A DNA stretch of 64,000 nucleotides, taken from assembly GCA_023396255.1 (NCBI GenBank), contig JAEWWU010000006.1, positions 124,001 through 188,000 on the forward strand, in the 5' to 3' direction. This DNA comes from Bacteroidota bacterium. GTDB lineage: Bacteria > Bacteroidota > Bacteroidia > Bacteroidales > Porphyromonadaceae. Both the position numbers and the translations under genes were made by a program. The notes under the pieces were generated by a model, which was given only the letters and a program-made list of their open reading frames with translations, was not told the origin of the DNA and made no database searches. Positions 18,184 through 27,217 of this stretch are shown piece by piece; the stretch's first letter is position 1, and each line of letters opens with the position of its first letter.

Positions 18184-18218
18184 CGAGAGAAAAGTCTTTC
18201 TTAGACTTTCCTCTCTCG
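18184..18218 (-). other. hairpin in the rpoB-rpoC spacer
   Basis: An inverted repeat joins AAAGTCT (18191-18197) to AGACTTT (18203-18209), with flanking GAGAG/CTCTC pairing and a small internal loop. There is no T tract after it on the minus strand, so it does not look like a terminator. It could be an RNA processing site or a pausing element that sets the rpoB to rpoC ratio; this is inference. Confidence 0.45.
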
Positions 18219-18273
18219 AGTATATACAGAGTCTCTATTTGAAAAACCGTTTCACTTTTCTCATCTAAAAGAC

Positions 18274-21200
18274 TCAATCCATACGAATGCTCAGCCCTAA
18301 ACCTTTTAATTCGTGCAAAAGCACGTTAAGGGATTCAGGTAAATTCGGGATAGGCATAGTATCGCCCTTTACAATAGCCTCATAAGCCTTGGAGCGACCA
18401 ACAACATCATCGGATTTAAGCGTAAGAATTTCTTGCAAAATGTGTGAAGCGCCAAAAGCTTCCAAGGCCCAAACTTCCATTTCGCCAAAACGCTGTCCTC
18501 CAAAATTAGCCTTACCACCCAATGGTTGCTGGGTAATTAGAGAATAAGGTCCTATAGAACGAGCGTGCATCTTATCATCAACCATATGCCCCAACTTCAA
18601 GAAATAGGTCACCCCAACGGTTGCCGGTTGATCGAACCTCTCTCCTGTGCCTCCGTCATAAAGATAAGACTTTCCACTGCGAGGAATTCCCGCCTTATCA
18701 GTCCATTCATTGATATCTTCCAATGATGCTCCGTCAAAAATGGGAGTCGCAAACTTAACATTCAATTTTCGTCCAGCCCAAGCCAAAACAGCCTCAAAAA
18801 TCTGTCCGAGATTCATTCGCGAGGGTACCCCCAACGGATTCAAGCAAATATCCACAGGTGTTCCATCCGCCAAGAAAGGCATATCTTCTTGACGAACAAT
18901 TTTAGAGACAATACCTTTATTTCCGTGACGGCCCGCCATTTTATCGCCCACTTGAATCTTACGTTTCTTGGCAATATAAACCTTAGCCATCTGCACGATT
19001 CCGGCAGGCAATTCATCGCCCATTGTTTCATCCAACTTACGACGTCTAAGCTCAGCATCTATCTCCTTGGCTTTCTTTGTGTAATTTCCAATAACTTTCT
19101 GGATCAACTGATTTGCGTGATCATCTGTCGTCCAATGAGCCAATTGAATATCGCCAAAATCCAAAGATTCAAAGTCTTTCTTAGTGAACTTAACTCCACT
19201 CTTAATACGTTCTATACCTAAGAAATCTTTTACACCAACAGATTTAACCGACTTGGTTATATGGAGCAACTTCTCAATCAGTTCCTCTTTCAAGTTGGCT
19301 TGTTTATGACCGTACTCATTTTCCAAGCGATCATTAATTTCTTTTGTTGCTTGACGAGATTTCTTCTTCGGAGCTTTAGAAAAAAGTTTGGTATCAACTA
19401 CCACACCCTCGAGAGATGGCGTGGCCTTGAGAGAAGCATCCTTCACATCTCCAGCCTTATCTCCAAAGATTGCCCTAAGAAGTTTCTCTTCCGGAGTTGG
19501 GTCAGATTCTCCCTTGGGAGTAATTTTTCCAATCAGAATATCGCCCGGTTCAATCCGAGCCCCGATACGTACGATACCATTTTCATCCAAATCTTTGGTT
19601 GCTTCTTCACTCACGTTTGGAATATCACTCGTAAGTTCCTCCATTCCCCGCTTTGTTTCGCGCACTTCCAATATGTACTCATCCACGTGAACAGAAGTGT
19701 AAAAATCTTCGCGAACCAAACGTTCGTTGAGAACGATCGCATCCTCATAATTATACCCTTTCCAGGGCATATAAGCAGCTAATATATTTCGTCCCAAAGC
19801 CAACTCGCCCTTCTGGGTAGCGTACCCTTCCGTTAGGATATCCCCTGCAGAAACATACTGACCTTGGAAACAAATAGGACGTAAATCTATTGTCGTTGAT
19901 TGGTTGGTTTTGCGGAACTTTGGAATATTGTATACAACTTCAGCAGAATCAAAACTTACTAGTTCTTCATCCTCGCTGCGTTCATATTTTATTTTTATTG
20001 TGGTAGCATCTACGTAGGTAACTTCTCCTTCCCCTTCTGCACAAATCTGAGATCGAGAGTCTGCAACCAATTGAGACTCAATCCCCGTACCAACAATAGG
20101 AGCCTCCGGACGAATCAAAGGAACTGCTTGACGCATCATATTCGAACCCATCAAGGCCCGGTTGGCATCATCATGTTCCAAGAATGGAATCAGCGAAGCC
20201 GCTATGGAAGCAATCTGCGTAGGAGAAACATCCATCAAATCAACTTCTTGCGGAGTAACTACAGGAAAGTCTGCACCATAACGAGATTTCACACGAGAAA
20301 GAATAAAACGACCCTCTTCATCCAAGGGGGCATTCCCCTGAGCAACAGTCATCTCTTCTTCTTCTTCCGCTGTGTAATAAGCTAAGCTATCATCTTCAAA
20401 GGAAACTTTTCCATTATCAACCTTTCGATATGGTGTAGAAATGAATCCCATTTCATTAATCTTGGCATACACACACAGAGACGAAATCAAACCAATGTTA
20501 GGACCTTCTGGTGTTTCGATTGGACAAAGACGACCATAATGAGTATAGTGTACATCTCGAACTTCAAAACCAGCACGTTCACGAGTCAATCCTCCAGGTC
20601 CCAAGGCAGAAAGACGTCGTTTATGTGTTATCTCGGCCAAAGGATTCATCTGATCCATAAACTGAGACAAAGCATTGGTTCCAAAGAAAGAATTGATTAC
20701 AGAAGAAATTGTCTTTGGATGAATCAAATCAACGGGCGTAAATACCTCATTATCTCGCACGTTCATTCGGTCTCTCACTGTTCGAGCCATACGTGCCAAT
20801 CCCACTCCAAACTGATTGTACAATTGCTCTCCAACTGTACGAACACGACGATTAGACAAATGATCTATATCATCTACCGTAGCCTTGGAATTTATCAACT
20901 CCAAGAGGTACTTAATAATAGCAATAATGTCCTCCTTCGTCAAGACTTTTAGGTCTGAATCGATATCCAAACCTAATTTTTTGTTGATTCTGTAGCGACC
21001 GACATCTCCCAAATCATATCTCTTATCCGAGAAGAATAAATTTGTAAATACCTCCTTAGCACTTGCTTCATCTGCAGGATCTGCATTACGGAGCAAATGA
21101 TATATATAATTATGAGCTTGCTTTTCAGAATTACTGGGGTCCTTTTTAAGCGTATTAAAAATGATTGAGTAATCATTGGCATTAGGAGTATCTCTATGCA

Positions 21201-22086
21201 AGAGGATAGTCTTCACTCCAGAATCCAAAATAGCCTCTATGTTGTCTTCTGAAAGAACTTCGTTCCGGTCAGCTATTTCCGTTATACGTTCCATAGACAC
21301 AATCTCCCCTGTGTCTTCATCACTCAAATCATCAAAATAAGTCTTTGTAACACGAGCCGCCAAAACTCGACCAAAATTTTTCTTTAGATTGGCTCTTGTC
21401 ACCTTGATCTCATCAGCGAGATCAAAAAGATCGAGAATTTCTTTGTCTGTTTCGTAACCTATTGCACGTAATAGGGTTGTTACAGGAAGTTTCTTTTTTC
21501 TGTCGATATAAGCATACATTGCATTGTTTATATCTGTAGCAAACTCTATCCAAGATCCCTTAAATGGGATAATACGTGCAGAATAAAGACGCGTACCATT
21601 GGTGTGGGTACTAGAGCCAAAAAATACCCCCGGAGATCTATGTAATTGAGATACCACGACACGCTCCGCTCCATTGATCACGAATGTACCAGACTTAGTC
21701 ATGTAGGGAATAGGGCCCAGATAGACATCCTGTATAACAGTTGCAAAGTCTTCGTGATCCGGATCCGTACAATAAAGTTTCAATTTGGCTTTAAGAGGAA
21801 CACTGTAAGTTAATCCCCGACTTAAACATTCTTCTATACTATATTTTGGGGGATCCACAAAGTAATCCAAGAACTCCAACACAAAGTTATTGCGTGTATC
21901 TGTTATGGGGAAGTTTTCTGCAAAAACTTTGTACAGACCATCCTTCTTTCGATGCTCTGTAGGGGTATCTAACTGAAAAAAGTCAGAAAAAGACTTTAGT
22001 TGCACCTCCAAGAAATCCGGATAACTGAGAGGATTCTTGATTGATGCGAAGTTTACTCTTTTATTTTTTGAGAAGGTTGATGCCAT
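18274..22086 (-). CDS. rpoB: DNA-directed RNA polymerase beta subunit
   Basis: A 1270-residue beta subunit. Recognisable landmarks are the rifampicin-binding region (FFGTNALSQFMDQMNPLAEI, then THKRRLSALGPGGLTRERAG), the switch/active-site segments GRNILAAYMPWKGYNYEDAI and KMAGRHGNKGIVSKI, and the C-terminal clamp contact (GGQRFGEMEVWALEAFGASH). The resistance-cluster residues look wild type (S, Q, D, H, S in the expected order), so rifampicin susceptibility would be expected from this gene alone. It follows rplL by 114 bp, a spacer with two hairpins, and precedes rpoC in the same transcript. Confidence 0.99.
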   Translation of the reverse strand: MASTFSKNKRVNFASIKNPLSYPDFLEVQLKSFSDFFQLDTPTEHRKKDGLYKVFAENFPITDTRNNFVLEFLDYFVDPPKYSIEECLSRGLTYSVPLKAKLKLYCTDPDHEDFATVIQDVYLGPIPYMTKSGTFVINGAERVVVSQLHRSPGVFFGSSTHTNGTRLYSARIIPFKGSWIEFATDINNAMYAYIDRKKKLPVTTLLRAIGYETDKEILDLFDLADEIKVTRANLKKNFGRVLAARVTKTYFDDLSDEDTGEIVSMERITEIADRNEVLSEDNIEAILDSGVKTILLHRDTPNANDYSIIFNTLKKDPSNSEKQAHNYIYHLLRNADPADEASAKEVFTNLFFSDKRYDLGDVGRYRINKKLGLDIDSDLKVLTKEDIIAIIKYLLELINSKATVDDIDHLSNRRVRTVGEQLYNQFGVGLARMARTVRDRMNVRDNEVFTPVDLIHPKTISSVINSFFGTNALSQFMDQMNPLAEITHKRRLSALGPGGLTRERAGFEVRDVHYTHYGRLCPIETPEGPNIGLISSLCVYAKINEMGFISTPYRKVDNGKVSFEDDSLAYYTAEEEEEMTVAQGNAPLDEEGRFILSRVKSRYGADFPVVTPQEVDLMDVSPTQIASIAASLIPFLEHDDANRALMGSNMMRQAVPLIRPEAPIVGTGIESQLVADSRSQICAEGEGEVTYVDATTIKIKYERSEDEELVSFDSAEVVYNIPKFRKTNQSTTIDLRPICFQGQYVSAGDILTEGYATQKGELALGRNILAAYMPWKGYNYEDAIVLNERLVREDFYTSVHVDEYILEVRETKRGMEELTSDIPNVSEEATKDLDENGIVRIGARIEPGDILIGKITPKGESDPTPEEKLLRAIFGDKAGDVKDASLKATPSLEGVVVDTKLFSKAPKKKSRQATKEINDRLENEYGHKQANLKEELIEKLLHITKSVKSVGVKDFLGIERIKSGVKFTKKDFESLDFGDIQLAHWTTDDHANQLIQKVIGNYTKKAKEIDAELRRRKLDETMGDELPAGIVQMAKVYIAKKRKIQVGDKMAGRHGNKGIVSKIVRQEDMPFLADGTPVDICLNPLGVPSRMNLGQIFEAVLAWAGRKLNVKFATPIFDGASLEDINEWTDKAGIPRSGKSYLYDGGTGERFDQPATVGVTYFLKLGHMVDDKMHARSIGPYSLITQQPLGGKANFGGQRFGEMEVWALEAFGASHILQEILTLKSDDVVGRSKAYEAIVKGDTMPIPNLPESLNVLLHELKGLGLSIRMD

Positions 22087-22135
22087 CAGTGTCGTGGTAA
22101 GTTATACATGTGAGGAAAATAGACACGAAATGGCT

Positions 22136-22189
22136 AAGAACTCCTATAAGGGAGGAATTCTTAACCATAAATACCTGACTTCATCAGGT
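22136..22189 (-). other. paired hairpins in the rplL-rpoB spacer
   Basis: Two stems lie between rplL and rpoB: AAGAA-CTCC / GGAG-..-TTCTT (22136-22162) and ACCTGA/TCAGGT (22173-22189). In E. coli the rplL-rpoB spacer holds a partial terminator and an RNase III site; an analogous role here is inference, as neither stem has a T tract. Confidence 0.4.
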
Positions 22190-22200
22190 TCGCAGTGGTA

Positions 22201-22575
22201 TTACTTGATTTCTACTTCCGCACCAGCTTCTTCAAGAGCAGCCTTCAGTGCATCTGCAGTAGCTTTGTCAACGCCTTCCTTGAGGTTCGCAGGAACTGCA
22301 TCTACAATATCCTTAGCCTCTTTAAGACCTAAACCGCAATGTTCCTTAACAGCCTTTACTACGGCCAACTTAGCTGAACCGAAGCTCTTAAGAACAACAT
22401 CGAAAGATGTCTTTTCTTCCTCGGCTGCACCGGTCGCAGCTGGACCGGCTGCTACGGCAACAGCAGCAGCTGCAGGTTCAATACCATACTCATCCTTGAG
22501 GATGTTTTTTAGTTCGCTTACTTCCTTTACAGTCAGGTTAACAAGTTGTTCTGCAATAGCTTTAATATCTGCCAT
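22201..22575 (-). CDS. rplL: 50S ribosomal protein L7/L12
   Basis: A 124-residue stalk protein that recruits translational GTPases. The N-terminal dimerisation helices (ADIKAIAEQLVNLTVKEVSE) are followed by an alanine/glycine-rich hinge (PAAAAVAVAAGPAATGAAEE) and the C-terminal domain with KSFGSAKLAVVKAVKEHCGL and the GLKEAKDIVDAVP signature. Length is normal. It lies 53 bp after rplJ, whose product anchors it to the ribosome. Confidence 0.98.
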   Translation of the reverse strand: MADIKAIAEQLVNLTVKEVSELKNILKDEYGIEPAAAAVAVAAGPAATGAAEEEKTSFDVVLKSFGSAKLAVVKAVKEHCGLGLKEAKDIVDAVPANLKEGVDKATADALKAALEEAGAEVEIK

Positions 22576-22628
22576 GTCTGTATAATGATTAATGTTTACT
22601 CTTTAGATTTATTAAATACCAACTTGGA

Positions 22629-23156
22629 TTATTTCTTTTCGAGGGTATCCAAGACCCCATGAATAGTTTGAGCTCCAGACTCAAGAGAAGAGATCACGTT
22701 CATAATCGGAGCTTCGAGGAGCGCAACCACATCCGCAATAAGCTCCTCACGACTCTTAATATTAACAAGAGCATCGAGATTCTCTGCTCCGACATAAATG
22801 CTTTCTTGGACGAAAGCTGCCTTAAGTCCAGGTTTACCTAACTCCTTATTTTCCTTCAGGAAATCCTTAATTACCTTTGCAGGAGCATTTGCTGTATGAG
22901 AAAACATAACAGCTGTATTTCCCTTTAAAGATCCATACAATTCAGCAAAATCAAACACTTCCGACTCGCTCAACGCCCTACGCATCAAGGTATTCTTAAC
23001 AACAAATAGTCTAATTCCATTTTTGTTGCACTCCCGACGCAAACGGCTTGTAAGATCCGCATTGAGAGCCTCAATATCTGTCAAATAGAAGTTGGGATAT
23101 TCGGCAACATACGCCTTAATCTGCTCAATAGCTGTAGCTTTATCTTCCTTTCTCAT
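22629..23156 (-). CDS. rplJ: 50S ribosomal protein L10
   Basis: A 175-residue protein forming the base of the ribosomal stalk. The N-terminal rRNA-binding part (MRKEDKATAIEQIKAYVAEY) includes LRRECNKNGIRLFVVKNTLM, and the C-terminal helix (LLEAPIMNVISSLESGAQTI, then HGVLDTLEKK) binds L7/L12 dimers. It starts 21 bp after rplA, leaving no room for the long L10-binding leader known in enteric bacteria; autoregulation, if present, must act elsewhere. Confidence 0.97.
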   Translation of the reverse strand: MRKEDKATAIEQIKAYVAEYPNFYLTDIEALNADLTSRLRRECNKNGIRLFVVKNTLMRRALSESEVFDFAELYGSLKGNTAVMFSHTANAPAKVIKDFLKENKELGKPGLKAAFVQESIYVGAENLDALVNIKSREELIADVVALLEAPIMNVISSLESGAQTIHGVLDTLEKK

Positions 23157-23177
23157 TTTCTAAAAACCTTTTGCTGA

Positions 23178-23870
23178 TTATTCTACAGATTTAACATCGA
23201 TTTTTATACCAGCACTCATTGTACTAGAAAGAAAGATGCTCTTAACATAAGTTCCCTTAGCAGAAGACGGTTTCAACTTTATGATAGTATTTATAAACTC
23301 CTGAGCATTTTCTTTTATCTGCTTCGCATCAAAAGACACTTTTCCTACAGACGCATGAATAATCCCTGTTTTATCTACTTTAAAGTCTATCTTACCTGAC
23401 TTCACCTCACGAATAGCCGCACCTATATCATTTGTTACCGTTCCACTCTTTGGGTTAGGCATAAGACCACGAGGACCTAATACACGTCCCAAAGCTCCTA
23501 TCTTCCCCATCACGGAGGGCATAGTTATAATAACATCGATATCAGTCCAACCTCCTTTGATCTTATTGATGTACTCATCCAAACCTACAAAATCAGCACC
23601 CGCTTCTGTAGCTTCGGCCTCTTTATCCGGTGTACACAATGCAAGAACTCTTACCTCCTTTCCTGTACCATTGGGTAACGTACAAACGCCACGCACCATT
23701 TGGTTAGCCTTACGTGGATCCACGCCAAGACGTATATCTACGTCCACAGAAGCATCAAACTTCGTAAAAGTAATCTCTTTCACCAAAGCCGCAGCTTCTT
23801 CCAAGGAATACATCTTTCCGGGTTCAATTTTCTCTGCAGCCAACTTTTGTTTCTTTGTCAGTTTACTCAT
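23178..23870 (-). CDS. rplA: 50S ribosomal protein L1
   Basis: A 230-residue protein of the mobile L1 stalk, which takes part in release of deacylated tRNA from the E site. Typical segments are FDASVDVDIRLGVDPRKANQ, MVRGVCTLPNGTGKEVRV and the signature GKIGALGRVLGPRGLMPNPK (about residues 125-144). In other bacteria L1 represses translation of the rplK-rplA message; no binding site was proven here. It lies 15 bp downstream of rplK. Confidence 0.98.
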   Translation of the reverse strand: MSKLTKKQKLAAEKIEPGKMYSLEEAAALVKEITFTKFDASVDVDIRLGVDPRKANQMVRGVCTLPNGTGKEVRVLALCTPDKEAEATEAGADFVGLDEYINKIKGGWTDIDVIITMPSVMGKIGALGRVLGPRGLMPNPKSGTVTNDIGAAIREVKSGKIDFKVDKTGIIHASVGKVSFDAKQIKENAQEFINTIIKLKPSSAKGTYVKSIFLSSTMSAGIKIDVKSVE

Positions 23871-23885
23871 TTCAAATTGATTTTA

Positions 23886-24329
23886 TTAGATGTTTTCCGG
23901 GAACGTCCCCTTTACAGAAATACCCATACTACGAGCTGTACCAGCAACCATTTTCATTGCAGCCTTAAGTGAGAAACAGTTCAAATCCGGCATCTTCTCT
24001 TGAGCAATAACCTGCACCTGTTCCCACGTCACAGCACCTACCTTATTACGGTTAGGTTCAGCAGCCCCCCCCTTCAACTTCGCAGCTTCAAGGAGCTGAA
24101 TAGCCACAGGAGGAGTTTTAATTACAAAATCAAAAGATTTATCGGCATAATAACTGATCACAACAGGCAATACCTTGCCGGCACGATCTTGAGTTCTGGC
24201 ATTAAATTGCTTGCAAAACTCCATAATATTGATCCCTTTTGCACCAAGTGCGGGACCTACGGGAGGAGAGGGGTTTGCAGCTCCCCCTTTAATTTGCAAT
24301 TTAATTTGTCCTGCAATTTCCTTTGCCAT
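23886..24329 (-). CDS. rplK: 50S ribosomal protein L11
   Basis: A 147-residue protein of the GTPase-associated centre. The N-terminal domain contains IKGGAANPSPPVGPALGAKG, with the proline-rich thiopeptide-binding helix, and the C-terminal RNA-binding domain contains VAGTARSMGI, the L11 signature. Full length. It is preceded by an 87-nt spacer after nusG in which an L1-responsive leader could lie, but I could not identify one. Confidence 0.98.
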   Translation of the reverse strand: MAKEIAGQIKLQIKGGAANPSPPVGPALGAKGINIMEFCKQFNARTQDRAGKVLPVVISYYADKSFDFVIKTPPVAIQLLEAAKLKGGAAEPNRNKVGAVTWEQVQVIAQEKMPDLNCFSLKAAMKMVAGTARSMGISVKGTFPENI

Positions 24330-24416
24330 TTTCTTTACTTAATTAAAATAAAACACTCAATGTTTTAAATAAACAACAGCCATCAAGAATATAAAACCCT
24401 GCGTAACCAAGATTCA

Positions 24417-24959
24417 TCACTCCTTGACAACCTGCGCATATCCAAGCTCCAGTGGAGTCTTTCTTCCGAAAATCTTCACCATCACCTTGAGCTTTTTCTT
24501 GTCTGGCATCACCTCTTCAATTATAGCAGAGAAATCAGCAAATGCTCCATCGATAATTTTAACCGTTTCACCGACGATGTAATTTACTTCAAACTCACCT
24601 TCTTCTTCAGAATGCTGATCGGCCTTCCCTAATATACGATTAACCTCCGACTGACGAAGAGGCTCAGGATTCTTTGTACCCAAAAAACCTATCACATCAG
24701 GGATGTTTCTCAATATATGCTCAGTATCTCCGACCAATGAAGCTTCAACCAGAACATATCCGGGTAAATAAGGACGTTCTTTGATATATTTCTTCCCGTT
24801 GCGTTGCGTCATTACCTTCTCTGTAGGAATCAATACCCGAGAAACATAGTTACCAAGAGGAGTATTCTTCATCTCCATCTCAATAGCCTCACAGACCTTA
24901 CTTTCCTTACCGCTAATCGCGCGAAGGACATAAAATCGCTTCTCTGTAGTTGTTGCCAT
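24417..24959 (-). CDS. nusG: transcription termination/antitermination factor NusG
   Basis: A 180-residue NusG. The N-terminal NGN domain (YVLRAISGKESKVCEAIEME ... RPYLPGYVLVEA) binds the beta' clamp; the C-terminal KOW domain (VGETVKIIDGAFADFSAIIE, then IFGRKTPLELGYAQV) can contact S10 or Rho. It is the housekeeping NusG in the conserved secE-nusG-rplK order, not an UpxY-type specialised paralogue, judging by position and length. Confidence 0.96.
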   Translation of the reverse strand: MATTTEKRFYVLRAISGKESKVCEAIEMEMKNTPLGNYVSRVLIPTEKVMTQRNGKKYIKERPYLPGYVLVEASLVGDTEHILRNIPDVIGFLGTKNPEPLRQSEVNRILGKADQHSEEEGEFEVNYIVGETVKIIDGAFADFSAIIEEVMPDKKKLKVMVKIFGRKTPLELGYAQVVKE

Positions 24960-25009
24960 ATTTACAAAAGGTCGATATTAACGAAACGTTAATCGTAAGT
25001 TTATTCTAA

Positions 25010-25216
25010 CTATGCGATAATGGTCTTATATACCAAAGACATTACTTCTTTAAAAGCCGTATCTATTCCAAAAATCAACAGAGCAATAATCACGGAAGCA
25101 ATCATTACAACTACTGCACTATTCGTCAACTCGGAACGAGTAGGCCAAGAGACTTTATGGGCGAGTTCCCCATAACTATCTCTAACGTAATTCCCTATTT
25201 TACCAAATATTTTCAT
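25010..25216 (-). CDS. secE: preprotein translocase subunit SecE
   Basis: A 68-residue single-span subunit of the SecYEG channel. The start is the ATG at 25216 (MKIFGKIGNYVRDSYGEL); the longer open frame reads back through the tRNA-Trp gene and is an artefact. The cytoplasmic amphipathic part contains the conserved HKVSWPTRSELTNS, followed by one transmembrane helix (AVVVMIASVIIALLIFGIDT) and a short periplasmic end (AFKEVMSLVYKTI). It lies 16 bp after tRNA-Trp and 50 bp before nusG. Confidence 0.95.
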   Translation of the reverse strand: MKIFGKIGNYVRDSYGELAHKVSWPTRSELTNSAVVVMIASVIIALLIFGIDTAFKEVMSLVYKTIIA

Positions 25217-25232
25217 CTCTATTCTTTGAATA

Positions 25233-25308
25233 TGGCACGGGTTGAGAGACTCGAACTCCCGACACTTGGTTTTGGAGACCAATGCTCTACCAACTGAGCT
25301 AAACCCGT
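25233..25308 (-). tRNA. tRNA-Trp (CCA anticodon)
   Basis: A 76-nt cloverleaf read on the minus strand: acceptor ACGGGTT/AACCCGT, D arm TAGCTCAGTTGGTAGAGC, anticodon stem TTGGT/ACCAA with loop CTCCAAA (anticodon CCA), T arm GGGAGTTCGAGTCTCTC, and an encoded 3' CCA. It sits between tuf and secE, an arrangement common in many bacteria. Confidence 0.97.
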
Positions 25309-25310
25309 AT

Positions 25311-25346
25311 AAAGGTGGGATACCTCAAAAAGGTATTCCACCCTTT
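25311..25346 (-). terminator. hairpin between tuf and tRNA-Trp
   Basis: GGTGGGATACCT (25314-25325) pairs with AGGTATTCCACC (25331-25342) with one wobble, around a CAAAA loop, with A/T pairs beyond a bulge. On the minus strand only a short TTTA tail follows, so it is more likely a partial terminator or processing site that sets off tuf from the tRNA-Trp-secE-nusG part of the transcript. Confidence 0.55.
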
Positions 25347-25361
25347 ATTTTATCATTTACA

Positions 25362-26549
25362 TTAATCTTCAAGAGCTGTAATTTGACCCGCACCTACAGT
25401 ACGACCACCTTCGCGAATAGCGAAACGAAGACCTACACTACAAGCTACCGGAGAAATAAGTTCCACAGAAATACTAACGTTGTCACCCGGCATTACCATT
25501 TCAGTTCCTTCAGGAAGCGTAATTTCCCCGGTCACGTCAAGCGTACGGATGTAGAATTGAGGACGGTACTTATTTCCAAACGGAGTATGACGACCACCTT
25601 CTTCTTTCTTCAAAACATAAACTTCTGCTTTGAATTTGTTGTGAGGTGTAATCTGTCCAGGATGAGCAAGCACCATACCACGCTTAATTTCATCCTTATC
25701 AACTCCACGAAGCAAGAGACCAACATTATCCCCGGCCTCACCTTGATCAAGAAGCTTACGGAACATTTCAACACCTGTCACAGTTGTCTTACGCCCTTCC
25801 GCTCCCAATCCGATAAGCTGAACTTCGTCACCAACTTTAACAATACCCGTTTCGATACGACCCGTAGCCACAGTACCACGACCGGTAATAGAGAATACGT
25901 CTTCCACCGGCATCAAGAATGGTTTATCAACATCTCGCGGAGGCAAAGGAATCCATGTATCAACCTGCTCCATCAGTTCGAGCACCTTTTCTACCCATTG
26001 AGCATCTCCATTGAGAGCACCAAGAGCTGAACCACGAATAACAGGAGTATTATCTCCATCAAATTCGTAGAAGCTCAACAACTCGCGCATATCCATTTCC
26101 ACGAGTTCGAGCATTTCTTCATCTTCCACAAGGTCGCACTTATTCATAAAGACAACCAACTTTGGAACGTTCACCTGACGAGCAAGCAAGATATGCTCAC
26201 GAGTCTGAGGCATAGGACCATCAGTTGCTGCAACTACGATAATAGCACCATCCATCTGAGCAGCACCTGTAACCATGTTCTTTACATAGTCCGCGTGACC
26301 CGGGCAGTCTACGTGAGCGTAGTGGCGATTTGCTGTTTCGTACTCTACGTGAGAAGAGTTGATCGTAATACCACGCTCCTTTTCTTCGGGAGCATTGTCG
26401 ATTGTATCGAAAGAACGAACTTCACCACCAAACTTCTCTGCAAGCACTTTCGTAATTGCAGCCGTCAAAGTGGTTTTACCGTGGTCAACGTGACCGATAG
26501 TACCGATATTTACGTGCGGTTTCGTTCTTTGAAAAGTTTCTTTTGCCAT
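25362..26549 (-). CDS. tuf: translation elongation factor EF-Tu
   Basis: A 395-residue GTPase that delivers aminoacyl-tRNA to the ribosome. Nucleotide-binding motifs are GHVDHGKT (residues 19-26), the switch I segment EKERGITINSSHVEYET, DCPGH (about 81-85), NKCD (about 136-139) and SALGAL. Domains 2 and 3 are intact, ending in REGGRTVGAGQITALE. It is the only tuf copy in the window and is co-transcribed with tRNA-Tyr and tRNA-Thr upstream. Confidence 0.99.
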   Translation of the reverse strand: MAKETFQRTKPHVNIGTIGHVDHGKTTLTAAITKVLAEKFGGEVRSFDTIDNAPEEKERGITINSSHVEYETANRHYAHVDCPGHADYVKNMVTGAAQMDGAIIVVAATDGPMPQTREHILLARQVNVPKLVVFMNKCDLVEDEEMLELVEMDMRELLSFYEFDGDNTPVIRGSALGALNGDAQWVEKVLELMEQVDTWIPLPPRDVDKPFLMPVEDVFSITGRGTVATGRIETGIVKVGDEVQLIGLGAEGRKTTVTGVEMFRKLLDQGEAGDNVGLLLRGVDKDEIKRGMVLAHPGQITPHNKFKAEVYVLKKEEGGRHTPFGNKYRPQFYIRTLDVTGEITLPEGTEMVMPGDNVSISVELISPVACSVGLRFAIREGGRTVGAGQITALED

Positions 26550-26604
26550 AACCTTATCTTAATTTATAAATGTTCTTTTACAGAAAAACAACTGCCACCT
26601 ACAG

Positions 26605-26679
<75 letters not shown>

Positions 26680-26687
26680 CTATAAAG

Positions 26688-26770
26688 TGGGCAGTGATGG
26701 ATTCGAACCACCGAAGGCGTAAGCCAGCTGAGTTACAGTCAGCCCCATTTGGCCACTCTGGTAACTGCCC
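26688..26770 (-). tRNA. tRNA-Tyr (GTA anticodon)
   Basis: An 83-nt class II tRNA with a long variable arm, read on the minus strand: acceptor GGGCAGT/ACTGCCC, anticodon stem GCTGA/TCAGC with loop CTGTAAC (anticodon GTA), variable arm GGCTTACGCC, T arm GGTGGTTCGAATCCATC, discriminator A. Unlike its two neighbours it does not encode CCA; the next bases are CTT, so CCA must be added by nucleotidyltransferase. Confidence 0.96.
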
Positions 26771-26853
26771 AACGCTACTTTTCGCGAACAACCCTCGCGA
26801 CAGAAAGAAGCATCACTTCGCGGCAAACAACCAGCGTTTTCGCGAATTGGTTG

Positions 26854-26884
26854 CAAATTTATACACAAAAAACCAAATGGCAAA
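26854..26884 (-). promoter_or_regulatory. promoter of the tRNA-tuf-secE-nusG-rpl-rpoBC operon
   Basis: On the minus strand TTTG (26884-26881), exactly 19 nt, then TAAATTTG (26861-26854) match the Bacteroidota consensus perfectly. Predicted transcription starts near 26847, about 77 nt before tRNA-Tyr. Confidence 0.85.
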
Positions 26885-26923
26885 ATTTATTTCCAACAAA
26901 TTTTGCACACCTCCCCTTATCTT

Positions 26924-27217
26924 CTATTTTCGCTGTTCTTTCGCTTTCTCTATTTGTCTTTTCAAGGCGTCTGAAGCTAAATCAATGGCCTCTTCGAAAG
27001 TTTCAGCATTTTTCTCCGCAAAAAGGTCATCTCCAGGAATATCAAGACGAATTGCCGCTACTTTATTTTTTTCCATATCTGACTTTTCCAACTTCAGAGT
27101 CACCTCCACTTGAAGAAGGTTTTCATACAATTTACCCAAACGCTCCATTTTCTTTTGCACAAACTGTTCAAGTTGCTCTGTCGCATTAAACTTTACAGAC
27201 TGAATGATAACTTTCAT
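26924..27217 (-). CDS. hpf: short ribosome hibernation promoting factor (HPF/RaiA-like), as domain or internal start
   Basis: From the internal ATG at 27217 this is a 97-residue protein of short HPF length: MKVIIQSVKFNATEQLEQFV, a central KLYENLLQVEVTLKLEKSDM strand pair and the final helix EEAIDLASDALKRQIEKAKE. The family binds between the 30S head and body and inactivates or dimerises ribosomes in stationary phase. Listed separately because the domain is complete and could be translated from its own ATG, although it is in frame with xerC with no stop between them. I recall xerC followed by hpf as separate genes in related Bacteroidales; the fusion is the odd feature here. Confidence 0.6.
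   Translation of the reverse strand: MKVIIQSVKFNATEQLEQFVQKKMERLGKLYENLLQVEVTLKLEKSDMEKNKVAAIRLDIPGDDLFAEKNAETFEEAIDLASDALKRQIEKAKEQRK

Noticed and set aside
25217..25282. N-terminal extension of secE
   Set aside because: It reads through the tRNA-Trp gene; SecE homologues begin at MKIFGK.
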